48,811 nucleotides of DNA from Rouxiella badensis (GCF_002093665.1 NZ_MRWE01000037.1:1-48811); one strand, 5' to 3'; counted from the stretch's first letter, positions 16,878 through 27,358 are shown. Translations and numbers: made by a program. Notes: a model not told the origin generated them from the sequence alone.

Positions 16878-19730
16878 ATGTTGCCTCTCACCCCGCTGCT
16901 CGCGGCTCAGGCCGAAAAGCTGCACCTGCGTTTTAAACAAAGCCAAGAACAACAGCAATTAAACGACCTGCCTCCGCTCACCGAAGGTGCGCTACGCGTG
17001 CTTGCCAGCAGTGACTTTATGAGTGAGAACTTTATTGTGCATCCGCAGTGGTGGCGGGAGATTTCCGCCAGCCCGCCGCGCGTGGATGAGTGGCAATATT
17101 ATGCACAGGAGCTTGCCGACGAGCTGGCTAAGGTACAGGACGAAGCGGGGCTGATGAAGGCGCTGCGCCAGTTTCGCAAGGCTAAAATGCTGCGTATCAG
17201 CTGGTCGCAGGCGATGCAAACTAGCAGCTGCGAGCAAACGCTACAGCAGCTGAGCGTATTGGCCGAGACGCTGATCGTCGCCGCCCGCGACTGGCTCTAC
17301 GAGACCTGTTGCCGCGAGTGGGGCACGCCGGTAAACGCGGCGGGTGAGCCGCAGAAACTGCTGATTTTAGGTATGGGCAAACTCGGTGGGGGTGAACTTA
17401 ATTTTTCCTCTGATATCGACCTGATTTTCTCTTATCCGGAAAACGGGCAGACACAGGGCGGACGTCGTCAGCTCGAAAACGCCCAATTTTTTATCCGTTT
17501 GGGTCAACGTCTGATTAAAGCGTTGGATCAGCCGACTATTGACGGCTTCGTCTATCGCGTTGACATGCGCCTTCGCCCTTTTGGTGACAGCGGTCCGCTG
17601 GTAATGAGCTTCTCGGCGCTCGAAGATTACTATCAGGAGCAGGGCCGAGACTGGGAACGTTATGCGATGGTCAAGGCCAAGCTGATGGGCGACGCTGAAG
17701 ACGCCAGCAGTCAGGAAATTCGCAAGATGCTGAAGCCGTTCGTGTTTCGGCGCTACATCGATTTCAGCGTGATCCAGTCACTGCGTAATATGAAAGGCAT
17801 GATCGCCCGTGAGGTTCGCCGTCGCGGGCTGAAAGACAATATCAAGCTCGGCGCGGGCGGTATCCGCGAGATTGAGTTTATCGTGCAGGTGTTCCAGCTG
17901 ATACGCGGTGGCCGTGAGCCCTCGCTTCAGCAGAGGGCGCTGCTGCCGACCCTGCAGGCGGTCGCGGCGCTGCACCTGCTGCCCGAGTCGCAGGTCCGTC
18001 AACTCAATGAAAGTTATCTGTTTTTACGTCGTCTTGAGAACTTGCTACAGGCTATTGCCGATGAACAAACGCAGACCCTGCCGGGTGATGATCTCAACCG
18101 GGCGCGCCTCGCATGGGGCATGAATTTCAATACCTGGGACGAGCTGCATCAGCACACGACCCAGCATATGTTGGCGGTGCGCGGGGTCTTTGATGACCTG
18201 ATTGGCGACGACACGCCAGACGCCGGTGATGACCCACAGCAGGAGCAGTTCAACAGCCTGTGGACCGATGAACTCGATGACGGCGACCTGCTGCCGCTGG
18301 CCGAACCTCTTAGTGAACAGGCGCGCACCAGGCTGCTGCGCACCATCGGCGATTTCCGTCAGGACGTGGACAAACGTACCATCGGGCCACGTGGACGTGA
18401 CCAGCTCGACCAGCTGATGCCAAGAATGCTGGCGCAAGTGTGTACTTACAAAAACGCCGACGTCCTGCTGCAGCGCCTGACCCTGCTGCTGCTCAATATC
18501 GTCACGCGGACCACCTATATCGAGCTGCTGGTGGAGTATCCCGGTGCGCTTAAACAGCTTATTCGCCTCTGTGCCGCCTCCCCGATGGTGGCCAATCAGC
18601 TTGCACGACACCCGATCCTCCTCGACGAACTCCTCGACCCGAACACGCTATATCAGCCTATCGCTCCGGAGTCCTACCCCGATGAACTGCGCCAGTATCT
18701 ATTGCGCGTGCCAGCGGATGACGAAGAGCAGCAAATCGAAGCGCTGCGTCAGTTCAAACAGGCCCAGCAGCTGCGCATTGCCGCCGGAGATATTGCCGGT
18801 GTACTGCCGGTGATGAAGGTCAGCGATCATCTGACCTATCTGGCCGAGGCGATTCTGACGGCGGTTATCCAGCAGGCATGGGACCATATGCTGTCACGCT
18901 ATGGCCAGCCGACCTATCTGCAGCAGCAGGAAGGGCGCGGTTTTGCGGTTATTGGCTACGGCAAGCTGGGCGGCTGGGAGTTGGGCTACAGTTCAGATAT
19001 GGACCTGGTATTCCTGCACGATTGTCCAATGGATGTGGTGACCGACGGGCCACGCAGCATCGACGGACGGCAGTTTTACCTGCGTCTGGCGCAGCGCATC
19101 ATGCACCTTTTCAGCACCCGCACGGCGTCGGGCATTCTGTATGAGGTCGACGATCGTCTGCGTCCTTCTGGCGCCTCGGGCATGCTGGTCAGCACCCTCA
19201 CCGCTTTCCGGGAATATCAGCAGGAAAACGCCTGGACCTGGGAGCATCAGGCGCTGGTCCGTGCCCGCGTGGTGTACGGCAGTCCTGAAATGACCCAGCA
19301 GATTAACGGCATCCGTCGCGAGATCCTTTGTAAGCCGCGCGATGGCGAGCAGTTGAAAAAAGAAGTCCGCGAGATGCGTGAAAAGATGGTCGCTCATTTA
19401 GCAACCAAAAAGGGTGACGTTTTCGATCTCAAGGCAGATCCGGGCGGGATTACCGACATTGAATTTATCGCTCAGTATCTGGTTCTGCGCTACGCCAGCA
19501 CGGAGCCTGACCTGACCCGTTGGTCTGATAACGTGCGTATTTTCGAGCTGATGGCGAAATACAAGATTATGTCGCATGAGGAGGCGGTACAGCTGACTCA
19601 TGCCTATGTGACCCTGCGTGATGAAATACATCATCTGGCTTTACAGGAACATAATGGGAAAGTTGCGGTCGATATGTTTGTCACCGAGCGCGAGCAGGTG
19701 ATCGAGAGCTGGCAGCGCTGGCTGAGCTGA
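16878..19730 (+). CDS. glnE: Bifunctional glutamine synthetase adenylyltransferase/adenylyl-removing enzyme
   Basis: Adenylylates and deadenylylates glutamine synthetase under PII control, setting ammonia assimilation. The 950-residue protein has two nucleotidyltransferase-like halves. The N-terminal deadenylase core has SSDID at 177-181. The C-terminal adenylylase core has SSDMD, with Asp707 and Asp709. Each is preceded by a GKLGG motif. Both metal-binding Asp pairs are intact, so both activities should be retained. E. coli GlnE is 946 residues. ATG 16878 follows GAAAGGAA. It is probably co-transcribed with ygiF. Confidence 0.98.
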   Translation: MLPLTPLLAAQAEKLHLRFKQSQEQQQLNDLPPLTEGALRVLASSDFMSENFIVHPQWWREISASPPRVDEWQYYAQELADELAKVQDEAGLMKALRQFRKAKMLRISWSQAMQTSSCEQTLQQLSVLAETLIVAARDWLYETCCREWGTPVNAAGEPQKLLILGMGKLGGGELNFSSDIDLIFSYPENGQTQGGRRQLENAQFFIRLGQRLIKALDQPTIDGFVYRVDMRLRPFGDSGPLVMSFSALEDYYQEQGRDWERYAMVKAKLMGDAEDASSQEIRKMLKPFVFRRYIDFSVIQSLRNMKGMIAREVRRRGLKDNIKLGAGGIREIEFIVQVFQLIRGGREPSLQQRALLPTLQAVAALHLLPESQVRQLNESYLFLRRLENLLQAIADEQTQTLPGDDLNRARLAWGMNFNTWDELHQHTTQHMLAVRGVFDDLIGDDTPDAGDDPQQEQFNSLWTDELDDGDLLPLAEPLSEQARTRLLRTIGDFRQDVDKRTIGPRGRDQLDQLMPRMLAQVCTYKNADVLLQRLTLLLLNIVTRTTYIELLVEYPGALKQLIRLCAASPMVANQLARHPILLDELLDPNTLYQPIAPESYPDELRQYLLRVPADDEEQQIEALRQFKQAQQLRIAAGDIAGVLPVMKVSDHLTYLAEAILTAVIQQAWDHMLSRYGQPTYLQQQEGRGFAVIGYGKLGGWELGYSSDMDLVFLHDCPMDVVTDGPRSIDGRQFYLRLAQRIMHLFSTRTASGILYEVDDRLRPSGASGMLVSTLTAFREYQQENAWTWEHQALVRARVVYGSPEMTQQINGIRREILCKPRDGEQLKKEVREMREKMVAHLATKKGDVFDLKADPGGITDIEFIAQYLVLRYASTEPDLTRWSDNVRIFELMAKYKIMSHEEAVQLTHAYVTLRDEIHHLALQEHNGKVAVDMFVTEREQVIESWQRWLS

Positions 19731-19903
19731 GTCGGTTTTACCAACAACCTTTTTCGCTTGTGATATTATCGCGCGCATTGTTTTTGGTGTGACAAAACGA
19801 TTTTCGCTACGAACAACACCATTTTGGCTACGATTTGTTCAGATAGCCTGTTTGCTAAGTTTTATACCCGGAAATCGCGGGTATCTCTGTTTTGGAGTGT
19901 GGG

Positions 19904-21331
19904 ATGAAAGTAACTTTGCCTGAGTTTCACCGTGCCGGCGTTCTGGTCGTAGGTGACGTAATGCTAGACCGCTACTGGTATGGCCCAACCAGCCGTATAT
20001 CGCCGGAAGCGCCGGTGCCGGTTGTTAAAGTCAATACGATTGAAGAGCGTCCTGGCGGTGCGGCAAACGTGGCGATGAACATTGCCTCGCTCGGCGCCTG
20101 TTCTCGCCTGATTGGCTTGACTGGTGCCGACGATGCCGCCCGGGCGTTGAGTGAGCGTTTGAGCGAAGTGAACGTCAGCTGCGATTTCCTGGCCGTACCC
20201 ACACATCCGACAATTACCAAGCTGCGCGTACTTTCGCGTAACCAGCAGTTGATTCGTCTCGACTTCGAAGAAGGTTTCGAGGGTATCGACCTACAGCCTA
20301 TTCTGGACAAAATTCAGAACGCCTTGCCAGAAACAGGTGCGTTGGTGTTGTCTGACTATGCTAAAGGCGCCTTGCAAGACGTGCAGTCTATGATAGCGCT
20401 GGCTAAAAAGGCGGGTGTACCGGTGCTGGTCGATCCTAAAGGATCCGACTTCGAGCGTTATCGCGGTGCGACGCTGTTGACGCCAAACCTCTCCGAATTT
20501 GAAGCGGTGGTCGGCGCCTGTAAAGACGAGGCTCAGCTGGTGGAGAAAGGCATGGCGTTGATCGCCAACTTTGAGCTTTCTGCACTGTTGGTGACCCGTT
20601 CCGAACAGGGCATGACGCTGCTGCAACCGGGCAAGGCGCCGCTGCATTTGCCAACCCAGGCGCAGGAAGTGTATGACGTAACCGGTGCAGGCGACACAGT
20701 GATTGGTGTGCTGGCGACCGTGCTGGCCGCGGGCAGCAGCCTTGAGGAAGCCTGTTTCCTCGCCAACGCCGCTGCCGGTGTGGTAGTCGGTAAGTTGGGA
20801 ACCTCCACCGTTTCTACCGTTGAGCTTGAAAATGCGGTACATGGTCGTACCGAAACCGGTTTTGGCGTGATGACCGAAGAAGAGCTGAAAGTTGCCGTCG
20901 CCCATGCGCGTCAGCGCGGCGAGAAGGTTGTGATGACCAACGGCATCTTTGATATTTTGCACGCGGGCCACGTTTCTTACCTTGCCAATGCGCGCAAGCT
21001 GGGCGATCGCCTGATTGTGGCGGTAAACAGCGATGCCTCGACCAAGCGTTTAAAAGGCGAAACGCGCCCAATCAATGCTCAAGCACAGCGTATGGCCGTG
21101 TTGGCCGGATTAGGTGCGGTTGACTGGGTGGTCGGCTTTGAAGAAGATACGCCGCGTCGCCTGATTGCCGGAGTGTTACCCGACCTGTTGGTCAAGGGCG
21201 GAGACTACGAGCCTCATCAGATTGCCGGATGCGACGAAGTGTGGGCCAATGGCGGTGAAGTCAAAGTCCTGAATTTTGAAGATGGTTTATCAACTACCAA
21301 GATAATCAATCAGATTAAATCTCAGGAGTAG
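19904..21331 (+). CDS. hldE: Bifunctional heptose 7-phosphate kinase/heptose 1-phosphate adenylyltransferase
   Basis: Makes ADP-D-glycero-beta-D-manno-heptose precursor for the LPS inner core. The 475-residue protein is a fusion. The PfkB-type kinase covers about 1-315, with GGAANVAMN near residue 47 and GAGD at 261-264, whose Asp264 is the catalytic base. The nucleotidyltransferase covers about 340-475, with [12 protein letters not shown] and the HxGH pair His353/His356. Start ATG 19904 has GGAG seven bases upstream; a longer frame to 19892 lacks support. A 7-bp hairpin at 19864-19884 (ATACCCG/CGGGTAT) sits in the leader. Confidence 0.97.
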   Translation: MKVTLPEFHRAGVLVVGDVMLDRYWYGPTSRISPEAPVPVVKVNTIEERPGGAANVAMNIASLGACSRLIGLTGADDAARALSERLSEVNVSCDFLAVPTHPTITKLRVLSRNQQLIRLDFEEGFEGIDLQPILDKIQNALPETGALVLSDYAKGALQDVQSMIALAKKAGVPVLVDPKGSDFERYRGATLLTPNLSEFEAVVGACKDEAQLVEKGMALIANFELSALLVTRSEQGMTLLQPGKAPLHLPTQAQEVYDVTGAGDTVIGVLATVLAAGSSLEEACFLANAAAGVVVGKLGTSTVSTVELENAVHGRTETGFGVMTEEELKVAVAHARQRGEKVVMTNGIFDILHAGHVSYLANARKLGDRLIVAVNSDASTKRLKGETRPINAQAQRMAVLAGLGAVDWVVGFEEDTPRRLIAGVLPDLLVKGGDYEPHQIAGCDEVWANGGEVKVLNFEDGLSTTKIINQIKSQE

Positions 21332-21360
21332 AGAGCCTCGCTTCTCGCGCTCTGACCATT

Positions 21361-21389
21361 AAAAAAGGCCTGCTTATGCGGGCCTTTTT
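21361..21389. terminator. Bidirectional terminator between hldE and ubiK
   Basis: AAAAAAGGCCTGC pairs with GCGGGCCTTTTT, with one G-T pair, around a TTAT loop. A and T runs flank it on both sides, between convergent genes. Confidence 0.85.
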
Positions 21390-21404
21390 ATTGCAAGAAG
21401 ACGG

Positions 21405-21686
21405 TTATTCCTGCGGCTTCTCTGCGCTTGGGGCGGCAGTCGCTGCCAGTTGGGTTTCAAGCTGGGTCAGGCGCTGTTCCAGCAGCGTCAGTTTTTCACG
21501 GGTGCGCAGCAGAACCTGCGTCTGTACGTCAAACTCTTCGCGGTTAACCAAGTCCATGCGGCTGAACTGAGCCTGAAGAACCTGACGCACTTTCTTTTCT
21601 GTATCTTCCCCAAACTCGCGGATCCCTTTAGGCATGGCTTCATGAACCTGGCGAGCTATTTGTTCAATTTTTTTAGTGTCGATCAT
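21405..21686 (-). CDS. ubiK: Ubiquinone biosynthesis accessory factor UbiK
   Basis: A 93-residue protein formerly called YqiC. It forms a trimeric coiled coil that binds lipid and partners with UbiJ for aerobic ubiquinone synthesis (family knowledge). It begins [22 protein letters not shown]-terminal heptad region contains [18 protein letters not shown], followed by an Ala/Pro-rich tail. The length and sequence match the BMFP family. It is convergent with hldE and divergent from the ribB riboswitch. Confidence 0.93.
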   Translation of the reverse strand: MIDTKKIEQIARQVHEAMPKGIREFGEDTEKKVRQVLQAQFSRMDLVNREEFDVQTQVLLRTREKLTLLEQRLTQLETQLAATAAPSAEKPQE

Positions 21687-21844
21687 TGTCGTTACCCTGT
21701 TTCAGAAAAGTGGCGTTCTCTTAGTGTAATGCCAGATTGCCATTCTATAAACCTTTCACGACACCTTTAATCGTTCATCTCCACGGCCCAATAGCACGAT
21801 GGGTGCATTGCCCGCAGCTTTTTTTGGCGTTATAGTTGGCATGC

Positions 21845-22032
21845 TTATTCTCAGGGCGGGGTGCAAGTCCCCACCGGCGGTAAACCACAGAACAAATTGA
21901 TGAAACACTCTTTCATCATCGTGGAAGCCCGCGAGCGCTTAGGTTTCTTCATCTTTGATGGAGGGCATAAGGTCAGCAGATCCGGTGTAATTCCGGGGCC
22001 GACGGTTATAGTCCGGATGGGAGAGAGTAACG
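21845..22032 (+). promoter_or_regulatory. FMN riboswitch (RFN element) of ribB
   Basis: The conserved RFN core is readable: TCAGGGCGGGGTGCAAG, CCCCACCGGCGGTAAA, then AGCCCGCGAGCG, GGTCAGCAGATCCGGTG, CCGGGGCCGACGGTTATAG and finally GGATGGGAGAGAG. The variable arm ATGAAACACTCTTTCAT is a hairpin. A small GGGC/GCCC hairpin follows at about 22041-22055, likely part of the expression platform. The leader continues about 135 bases to ribB. FMN binding is expected to reduce ribB expression. Confidence 0.95.
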
Positions 22033-22167
22033 AATTGATCGGGCTTAAATGCCCGCTACGTTATTTTATAGCGATAGCCTGCTATACGCATGGCCATGCT
22101 GACTCCGCAAGACGCCCTGATTCTGGTAATCCATTTATTTTCATAGAGTTAATGAGGTTATTTTACC

Positions 22168-22821
22168 ATGAATCAGACTTTACTTTCCGAATTCGGCACG
22201 CCGTCAGAACGCGTTGAACGCGCACTCGCTGCGCTACGCAATGGCCAGGGTGTGATGGTGCTGGATGACGAAAACCGCGAAAACGAAGGCGATATGATCT
22301 TCGCCGCAGAAACCATGACCGTTGAGCAAATGGCGCTAACTATTCGCCACGGCAGCGGCATCGTGTGCCTGTGTTTAACCGACCAACGCCGCAAGCAGCT
22401 CGAGCTTCCGATGATGGTTGAGCAAAACTCCAGCCACTATCAGACCGGTTTTACCGTGACTATCGAAGCGGCTAAAGGGGTGACGACCGGTGTTTCCGCG
22501 TCAGACCGCTTGACCACTATTCGTGCAGCAATTGCCGAGGGTGCAAAACCTTCCGATCTTAACCGTCCAGGGCACGTGTTCCCGCTGCGCGCGCGCGACG
22601 GCGGTGTATTGACCCGCCGTGGCCATACCGAAGCGACCATCGATCTCGTGAGTCTGGCTGGATTCGGCCCTTACGGCGTTCTGTGCGAACTGACCAATGA
22701 CGACGGCAGCATGGCTCACGCGCCAGAAGCCATTGTGTTTGCCAACAATCATAATATGCCGGTGGTGACCATCGACGATCTGGTGGCTTATCGCGAAGCT
22801 CTGACTCAGCAGGCTGGCTAA
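22168..22821 (+). CDS. ribB: 3,4-dihydroxy-2-butanone-4-phosphate synthase
   Basis: Converts ribulose 5-phosphate to the four-carbon precursor of riboflavin plus formate. The 217-residue single-domain protein begins [12 protein letters not shown] as in E. coli. The acidic active-site loop [10 protein letters not shown] is at residues 33-42, and [10 protein letters not shown] and [10 protein letters not shown] follow. His153 is in [11 protein letters not shown]. No GTP cyclohydrolase II domain is attached, so this is RibB and not a RibBA fusion. It is controlled by the upstream FMN riboswitch and ends in a terminator. Confidence 0.97.
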   Translation: MNQTLLSEFGTPSERVERALAALRNGQGVMVLDDENRENEGDMIFAAETMTVEQMALTIRHGSGIVCLCLTDQRRKQLELPMMVEQNSSHYQTGFTVTIEAAKGVTTGVSASDRLTTIRAAIAEGAKPSDLNRPGHVFPLRARDGGVLTRRGHTEATIDLVSLAGFGPYGVLCELTNDDGSMAHAPEAIVFANNHNMPVVTIDDLVAYREALTQQAG

Positions 22822-22853
22822 GCTTTTTATTTACCAGGTCATGTATTAACAAG

Positions 22854-22880
22854 AGCCGACAGAGTTTATGTCGGCTTTTT
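22854..22880 (+). terminator. Terminator of ribB
   Basis: AGCCGACA pairs with TGTCGGCT around a 7-base loop, followed by TTTTAATTTTT. It lies 33 bases after the stop codon. Confidence 0.9.
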
Positions 22881-22991
22881 AATTTTTCAGCAACAAGATC
22901 ACAGGGTATTAAGGTTTTATAAGGGGAGGACGGTAGGATGCCGGTTAACCAGTGAGTAGAATTTTATCATTCATTTATTAACTTAATTGGT

Positions 22992-24539
22992 TTGATTTTG
23001 ATAAATAATTCCTCATTGAATATAAAAGTTAAGTTTGGTGTCTTATTTCTGTTTTGCCTGATCTCATGCCTGTCCTTTGGTTACCCATTTAAAATTATGC
23101 ATGTTATTACACTATTTTTAATCATGCTTACCGTCTCAAGTTTTTCATCGTTTTTATATAAATTACTTATCGCCATAATCTTTATTATTTCTTCATTCTA
23201 TCTCCCAGTTGCATTATCTTTTGGTCCGGTTGATTTTAATACCCTCCTTTCGGTGAAATATAGTAATGTAAGTGAAGGTATTATGCTTATAAAAACCATT
23301 CCTGGGTTCTATTTTAGCTTGCCACTCGTGACTCTCGCTATGACGATTTTTATTTTCGACATAAAGGTCGACAAATTAAATTTCAGGCCGATAATTATCA
23401 CTTACCTTTTTATCTCCTTAGTTTCGACGCCGGTCAGGCTTTATATCAATGAGGGTAGGGTGAAAGTTTTTAGCACAGGTATTCCTGTTGTAAGATTTGT
23501 CACTGATGTTCTCGAGAATTACCGCCAAGTGGATGAGGAAACGGCCTTAATGCAGCAGAGCCTGACCACCCCAGACGTCTGGGCTCCAGAAAGAACGCTC
23601 ACTAACTATCAGAATTACATAATAATCATCGGTGAGAGCGTACGCAGCGACTACCTGAATGCCTATGGTTTTCCGATCGGTAATACGCCTTTTATGAGCT
23701 CGGCTCCGGGGGTGTTATTTACCCATTATATTTCGGCAGCATCATCAACGCAGACTTCGCTGAAGAATTCATTATCACTGCGGCGAGGTCTCTACGTTGA
23801 GCTGAATAATAATATTATTACCCTGGCTAACAAGGCGGGTTTTACGACCTTTTGGTATTCTAATCAGGGCAGTCTCGGTCCGCACGACACCTCTGTTTCC
23901 TCATTCGCCAAAAGAGCTAATTTATTTAATTTTATGCAAAAAGGTAAATCCTCTGATGGGGTTGGATCGGGGGATTTCGATCTTTTAGGCGGTGTCGCCT
24001 CAGTGATGAAAAAAAATAAGCCGGCGAAACTGATTGTATTACACCTGATGGGTTCGCATCCTCTTGCCTGTGACAGGACGAAAGGGAAATATCAGGAATT
24101 CAGCCAATCAAAGGAAATATCCTGCTATATCCAAAGTATTAGAGAAACGGATGAACTTCTTTCCAGGGTAGTGGAATTAGCGAAAGAGAGCGGTCAGAGT
24201 TGGTCAATGATGTATTTCGCTGACCATGGCCTAGCATTTAAGGGGCCGGACACCGATAACGCGCGATTACAGCACGGTGATAAATTAAAACAAAATTATA
24301 CCGTGCCGATGTTTATGACTTCATCAGACAGTAAAAGAAGGGAAGTTAATTCTTACCCTAGAAGTGCGATTAATTTCCTGAGCCTGTTTGCGCAGTGGAC
24401 GGGTATTAAGGATAAGCTGATCGGCACGGGCTGCAATATGCTGGCTGATGTCCCCTGTGACAATCAGGATCGGGTGATTCAATTCACTCAGGAGCAAGTA
24501 CTATTCTCATCACTTGGAGAAGATACCCCGGCCCATTAA
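22992..24539 (+). CDS. Phosphoethanolamine transferase-like membrane sulfatase-fold protein; start uncertain
   Basis: A 515-residue frame with five N-terminal membrane helices (about residues 14-160), then a periplasmic sulfatase-fold domain. The metal and catalytic residues of EptA/MCR/OpgE-type enzymes are present: GES with Glu215, an SSTQTS segment for the phospho-accepting Thr, HLMGSH, FADHG and a downstream QHGD. It likely moves phosphoethanolamine to a lipid A or glycan acceptor; the acceptor is unknown. The gene is clearly AT-richer than its neighbours, suggesting transfer. The only frame-consistent start with a good SD is ATG 22938 (after AAGGGGAGGA), but TGA follows five codons later. 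The listed TTG start has no visible SD. It may be a start-damaged gene. Confidence 0.75.
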   Translation: MILINNSSLNIKVKFGVLFLFCLISCLSFGYPFKIMHVITLFLIMLTVSSFSSFLYKLLIAIIFIISSFYLPVALSFGPVDFNTLLSVKYSNVSEGIMLIKTIPGFYFSLPLVTLAMTIFIFDIKVDKLNFRPIIITYLFISLVSTPVRLYINEGRVKVFSTGIPVVRFVTDVLENYRQVDEETALMQQSLTTPDVWAPERTLTNYQNYIIIIGESVRSDYLNAYGFPIGNTPFMSSAPGVLFTHYISAASSTQTSLKNSLSLRRGLYVELNNNIITLANKAGFTTFWYSNQGSLGPHDTSVSSFAKRANLFNFMQKGKSSDGVGSGDFDLLGGVASVMKKNKPAKLIVLHLMGSHPLACDRTKGKYQEFSQSKEISCYIQSIRETDELLSRVVELAKESGQSWSMMYFADHGLAFKGPDTDNARLQHGDKLKQNYTVPMFMTSSDSKRREVNSYPRSAINFLSLFAQWTGIKDKLIGTGCNMLADVPCDNQDRVIQFTQEQVLFSSLGEDTPAH

Positions 24540-24679
24540 CTTAACCATTCAAATTTATTGAACATCATCATCACGGTTATCCGGCTGATCCGAGTAGAGG
24601 AAAAGAGTAACCTCTTTCTATCGAATGGTCGCCGTCGCGGTGACCATTACCTCTTAATCCGAGCGGTAAGGAACATTTT

Positions 24680-25465
24680 ATGACTACCTCACGCATGCCA
24701 GCACTGTTTTTGGGACACGGTAGTCCGATGAACGTGCTCGAAGACAACGTCTATACCCGTGCCTGGGAAGCGCTGGGGGAAAACCTGCCGCGTCCGAAGG
24801 CGATCCTTGCTGTTTCTGCCCACTGGTACACCCGTGGTACCGCAGTGACGGCGATGGAGAATCCGCGCACCATTCACGATTTCGGAGGCTTTCCGCAGGC
24901 GCTGTTTGATAAACGTTATCCAGCACCGGGCTCTCCCGCGCTGGCAAAACGTGTTCAGGCGCTGCTGGCACCGCTAGACGTGATTGCCGATCAAGAATGG
25001 GGTTACGATCACGGATCCTGGGGCGTGCTGATCAAGATGTATCCTGAGGCCGATATCCCCATGATCCAGCTCAGCATCGACGGCACTAAACCGGCTGAAT
25101 ATCATTATCAGCTGGGTAAAAAGCTTGCTGCACTGCGTGACGAGGGCGTGATGATCGTTGCCAGCGGCAACGTGGTGCATAACCTGCGTATGGTGAAATG
25201 GGAAGGAAACGCCGAACCCTACCCGTGGGCAAGGGCTTTTGATGAATACGTGGTGAATAATCTTGGCTGGAAAGGGGAGGCGAAGGACCATCCGCTGGTT
25301 AACTTTATGCAGCACGAAGGTGCCGCGTTGTCTAACCCAACGCCCGAACATTACCTGCCGCTGCTTTACCTGCTGGGCACCTGGGACGGCGTGGAGCCAA
25401 TCACACTGCCAACCCAGGGAACGGTGATGAGTTCCCTGAGCATGCTGTCGGTGCAGCTGGGCTAA
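24680..25465 (+). CDS. ygiD: DODA-type extradiol aromatic ring-opening dioxygenase
   Basis: A 261-residue member of the LigB-like superfamily, close to E. coli YgiD, reported to cleave L-DOPA extradiol-wise to betalamic-type products. Candidate metal ligands are His13 in GHGSP and His48 in SAHWY, plus a third in GNVVHNL near residue 167. QHEGAALSNPTPEHYLPL is the conserved C-terminal part. A 10-bp hairpin without a T run lies upstream at 24624-24648. It is tail-to-tail with ygiC, with only six bases between stop codons. The physiological substrate is unknown. Confidence 0.9.
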   Translation: MTTSRMPALFLGHGSPMNVLEDNVYTRAWEALGENLPRPKAILAVSAHWYTRGTAVTAMENPRTIHDFGGFPQALFDKRYPAPGSPALAKRVQALLAPLDVIADQEWGYDHGSWGVLIKMYPEADIPMIQLSIDGTKPAEYHYQLGKKLAALRDEGVMIVASGNVVHNLRMVKWEGNAEPYPWARAFDEYVVNNLGWKGEAKDHPLVNFMQHEGAALSNPTPEHYLPLLYLLGTWDGVEPITLPTQGTVMSSLSMLSVQLG

Positions 25466-25471
25466 GCGCCG

Positions 25472-26632
25472 TTAGCCGATAATCGCATGCGGATAAAAGC
25501 GCGAGAGATCCTGGGTGATTAATGCCCGATCTTCGCGTAGGCCGATGCCGCAAGGTTCGCCGTTGACCAGCCAGCTGCCGATTAGCGTGTAGCTGTCGTT
25601 AAAGCGCGGCATCGGGCAATATTCCTGCACGATCATGCCTTCCTTGCCGTACGGGCCTTCCGCACTGGCGATCTCTTTGCCGTTCTCAATGATGCGAATG
25701 TTGGCACCTTCACGTGAAAACAGCGGCTTAATGACATAGCTGTCCATCGGCGGGTGTGCGTCTTCGGCAAAGTAGGACTCAAGCAGATTCGGGTGGTTAG
25801 GGAACATCTCCCACAGCAGTGGCAGCAGCGCTTTGTTGGAGATAATCGCCTTCCAGGCCGGTTCAAGCCAGCGAACGCCGGCGTCTTCCAGCTTGGTGGA
25901 AAAAGTCTCGCGGAACATAAATTCCCACGGGTATAGCTTGAACAGGTTGCTGATGATTTGATCCTGCGGATCGGTAAACTGACCGCGCTCACCTAAACCG
26001 ATCTCTTCTATATAGAGGAAATCGTTCGCGAGTCCGGCTTCCTGCGCGCAGTCCTGCAGATACTGTACGGTGCCGCGATCCTCTTCCGTGTCCTGACAGC
26101 AGGCAAAATGCAGCAGTGAAAAGCCGTGCTGATTCTTCAGTTCAGAAAATCGCTCGATCAGTTTTTCTTGCAGACTGTTGTACTGATCCGCCTGCTGAGG
26201 CAAACCGCCTGCAGCAATTTGATCTTCAAGCCACAGCCACTGGAAAAATGCGGCCTCATAGAGCGAGGTCGGCGTATCGGCGTTGTTCTCCAGCAGCTTG
26301 GGTGGATTTACGCCGTCATACACCAGGTCCATGCGTGAATAGAGCGAAGGTTGCTGCGTGCGCCACGAGGCCCTGACAAACTCCCAGACGTGTTTGGGGA
26401 TCTGGAATCTGGCCATCAGCGCGTCGCTGTTCACCACGCGATCCACGACCTTCAGGCACATTTGGTGCAGTTCCGCCGTAGCATCTTCCAGCTGTTCAAT
26501 CTGCGCCAGCGTGAATTGATAGTAGGCGTCTTCACACCAGTACGGCTCGCCGTACATTGTGTGGAAGTTAAAGCCGAACTCGGTGGCTTTTTCGCGCCAG
26601 TTAGGACGCTCTTGCAGGGCTACGCGTTTCAT
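25472..26632 (-). CDS. ygiC: ATP-grasp protein YgiC (glutathionylspermidine synthase-like)
   Basis: A 386-residue protein homologous to the synthetase half of glutathionylspermidine synthase. It begins [23 protein letters not shown]-grasp features include [14 protein letters not shown] near residue 298 and [12 protein letters not shown] near 330. It has no amidase domain. The cofactor or peptide substrate is not known; E. coli YgiC lacks proven glutathionylspermidine synthesis. It starts two bases after the ygiB stop, so the pair is translationally coupled and probably belongs to a tolC-associated group. Confidence 0.92.
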   Translation of the reverse strand: MKRVALQERPNWREKATEFGFNFHTMYGEPYWCEDAYYQFTLAQIEQLEDATAELHQMCLKVVDRVVNSDALMARFQIPKHVWEFVRASWRTQQPSLYSRMDLVYDGVNPPKLLENNADTPTSLYEAAFFQWLWLEDQIAAGGLPQQADQYNSLQEKLIERFSELKNQHGFSLLHFACCQDTEEDRGTVQYLQDCAQEAGLANDFLYIEEIGLGERGQFTDPQDQIISNLFKLYPWEFMFRETFSTKLEDAGVRWLEPAWKAIISNKALLPLLWEMFPNHPNLLESYFAEDAHPPMDSYVIKPLFSREGANIRIIENGKEIASAEGPYGKEGMIVQEYCPMPRFNDSYTLIGSWLVNGEPCGIGLREDRALITQDLSRFYPHAIIG

Positions 26633-26634
26633 TA

Positions 26635-27297
26635 TTAGCCACCCATACTGCGCATTGGAGTACGCGTACTCGAGGCCGCACTGCGCTGCATCGAGGTTTG
26701 TTTCGCCACGCTCTCGCCGAAGCCCCCGCGGGTCACTGTGCTGGTGGTCGCCGGTTTTGGTGCCATCGCCGATGGCGGCACGTTCATGCTGCGGCCGGTC
26801 GTTGCCGGACCATAGCTCTTACCGCTTGCATCGACAAACTTGCCGTTAGCCGGGCTGCCTGCGTTCTTGGAGGTAAACAACGGCTGCTGTGCATATCCGC
26901 CGCCGCCCATCATTCTGCCCATCATAAAGCCTGCCATCAGCGGCATCCACATGCTGCCACCTTGCTGAGACTCGGCAGACATGCCGGCCTGCGCTGGAGC
27001 CTGCGTACATTGAGACTCACCAAATTCGGCCACACAGTCGGCACGATTGGCGTATTTTGGCGCGGTTTTAGCCGCTTCGGCTTTGGCTTCGGTAAAGGCT
27101 TTGGCACATTGCGCACTGCTGGAAGGGTTTGCCTTTGAACAGTCGTCGGCGTTCTGATAAAGCGACACGTTTTCATCACTTTTTTCACAGGCGCTGAGCA
27201 TAAATACGGCGCTGATAGCTATAGCGGCCGGGGTAATTCGCGAGCTACGCCAGGATTTCCGGAAGGTAGCAAGATTAATATTTTGTGTCCGTTTCAT
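26635..27297 (-). CDS. ygiB: Lipoprotein YgiB (DUF1190/UPF0441)
   Basis: A 220-residue predicted lipoprotein. A basic, long n-region ([19 protein letters not shown]) is followed by a hydrophobic stretch and lipobox MLSAC, so Cys36 would be lipidated. The mature part has several Cys pairs ([16 protein letters not shown] and [12 protein letters not shown]), a Gly/Met-rich [12 protein letters not shown] segment and a Ser/Thr/Arg-rich tail. It is the first gene of the ygiBC unit downstream of tolC. Function is unknown. A 14-bp palindrome at 27345-27358 lies upstream of its start. Confidence 0.9.
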   Translation of the reverse strand: MKRTQNINLATFRKSWRSSRITPAAIAISAVFMLSACEKSDENVSLYQNADDCSKANPSSSAQCAKAFTEAKAEAAKTAPKYANRADCVAEFGESQCTQAPAQAGMSAESQQGGSMWMPLMAGFMMGRMMGGGGYAQQPLFTSKNAGSPANGKFVDASGKSYGPATTGRSMNVPPSAMAPKPATTSTVTRGGFGESVAKQTSMQRSAASSTRTPMRSMGG

Positions 27298-27344
27298 TGT
27301 ATAGATCCCATTGTCGGGCTTTTATTTGCCCTTACCCAGAGTGA

Positions 27345-27358
27345 GTTACATTTGTAAC
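27345..27358. promoter_or_regulatory. 14-bp palindrome upstream of ygiB (operator candidate)
   Basis: GTTACATTTGTAAC is a perfect inverted repeat, GTTACA/TGTAAC with a TT centre. It lies 48-61 bases before the ygiB start, a usual operator distance. No regulator is assigned. Confidence 0.35.

Noticed and set aside
22090-22146. 18-codon frame in the ribB leader
   Set aside because: No ribosome-binding site precedes the ATG, and the sequence is better explained as riboswitch expression platform.
22908-22923. PmrA-box-like tandem ATTAAG and TATAAG before the phosphoethanolamine transferase
   Set aside because: Spacing is one base short of the usual arrangement, the second half is poor, and the site overlaps the ribosome-binding site.
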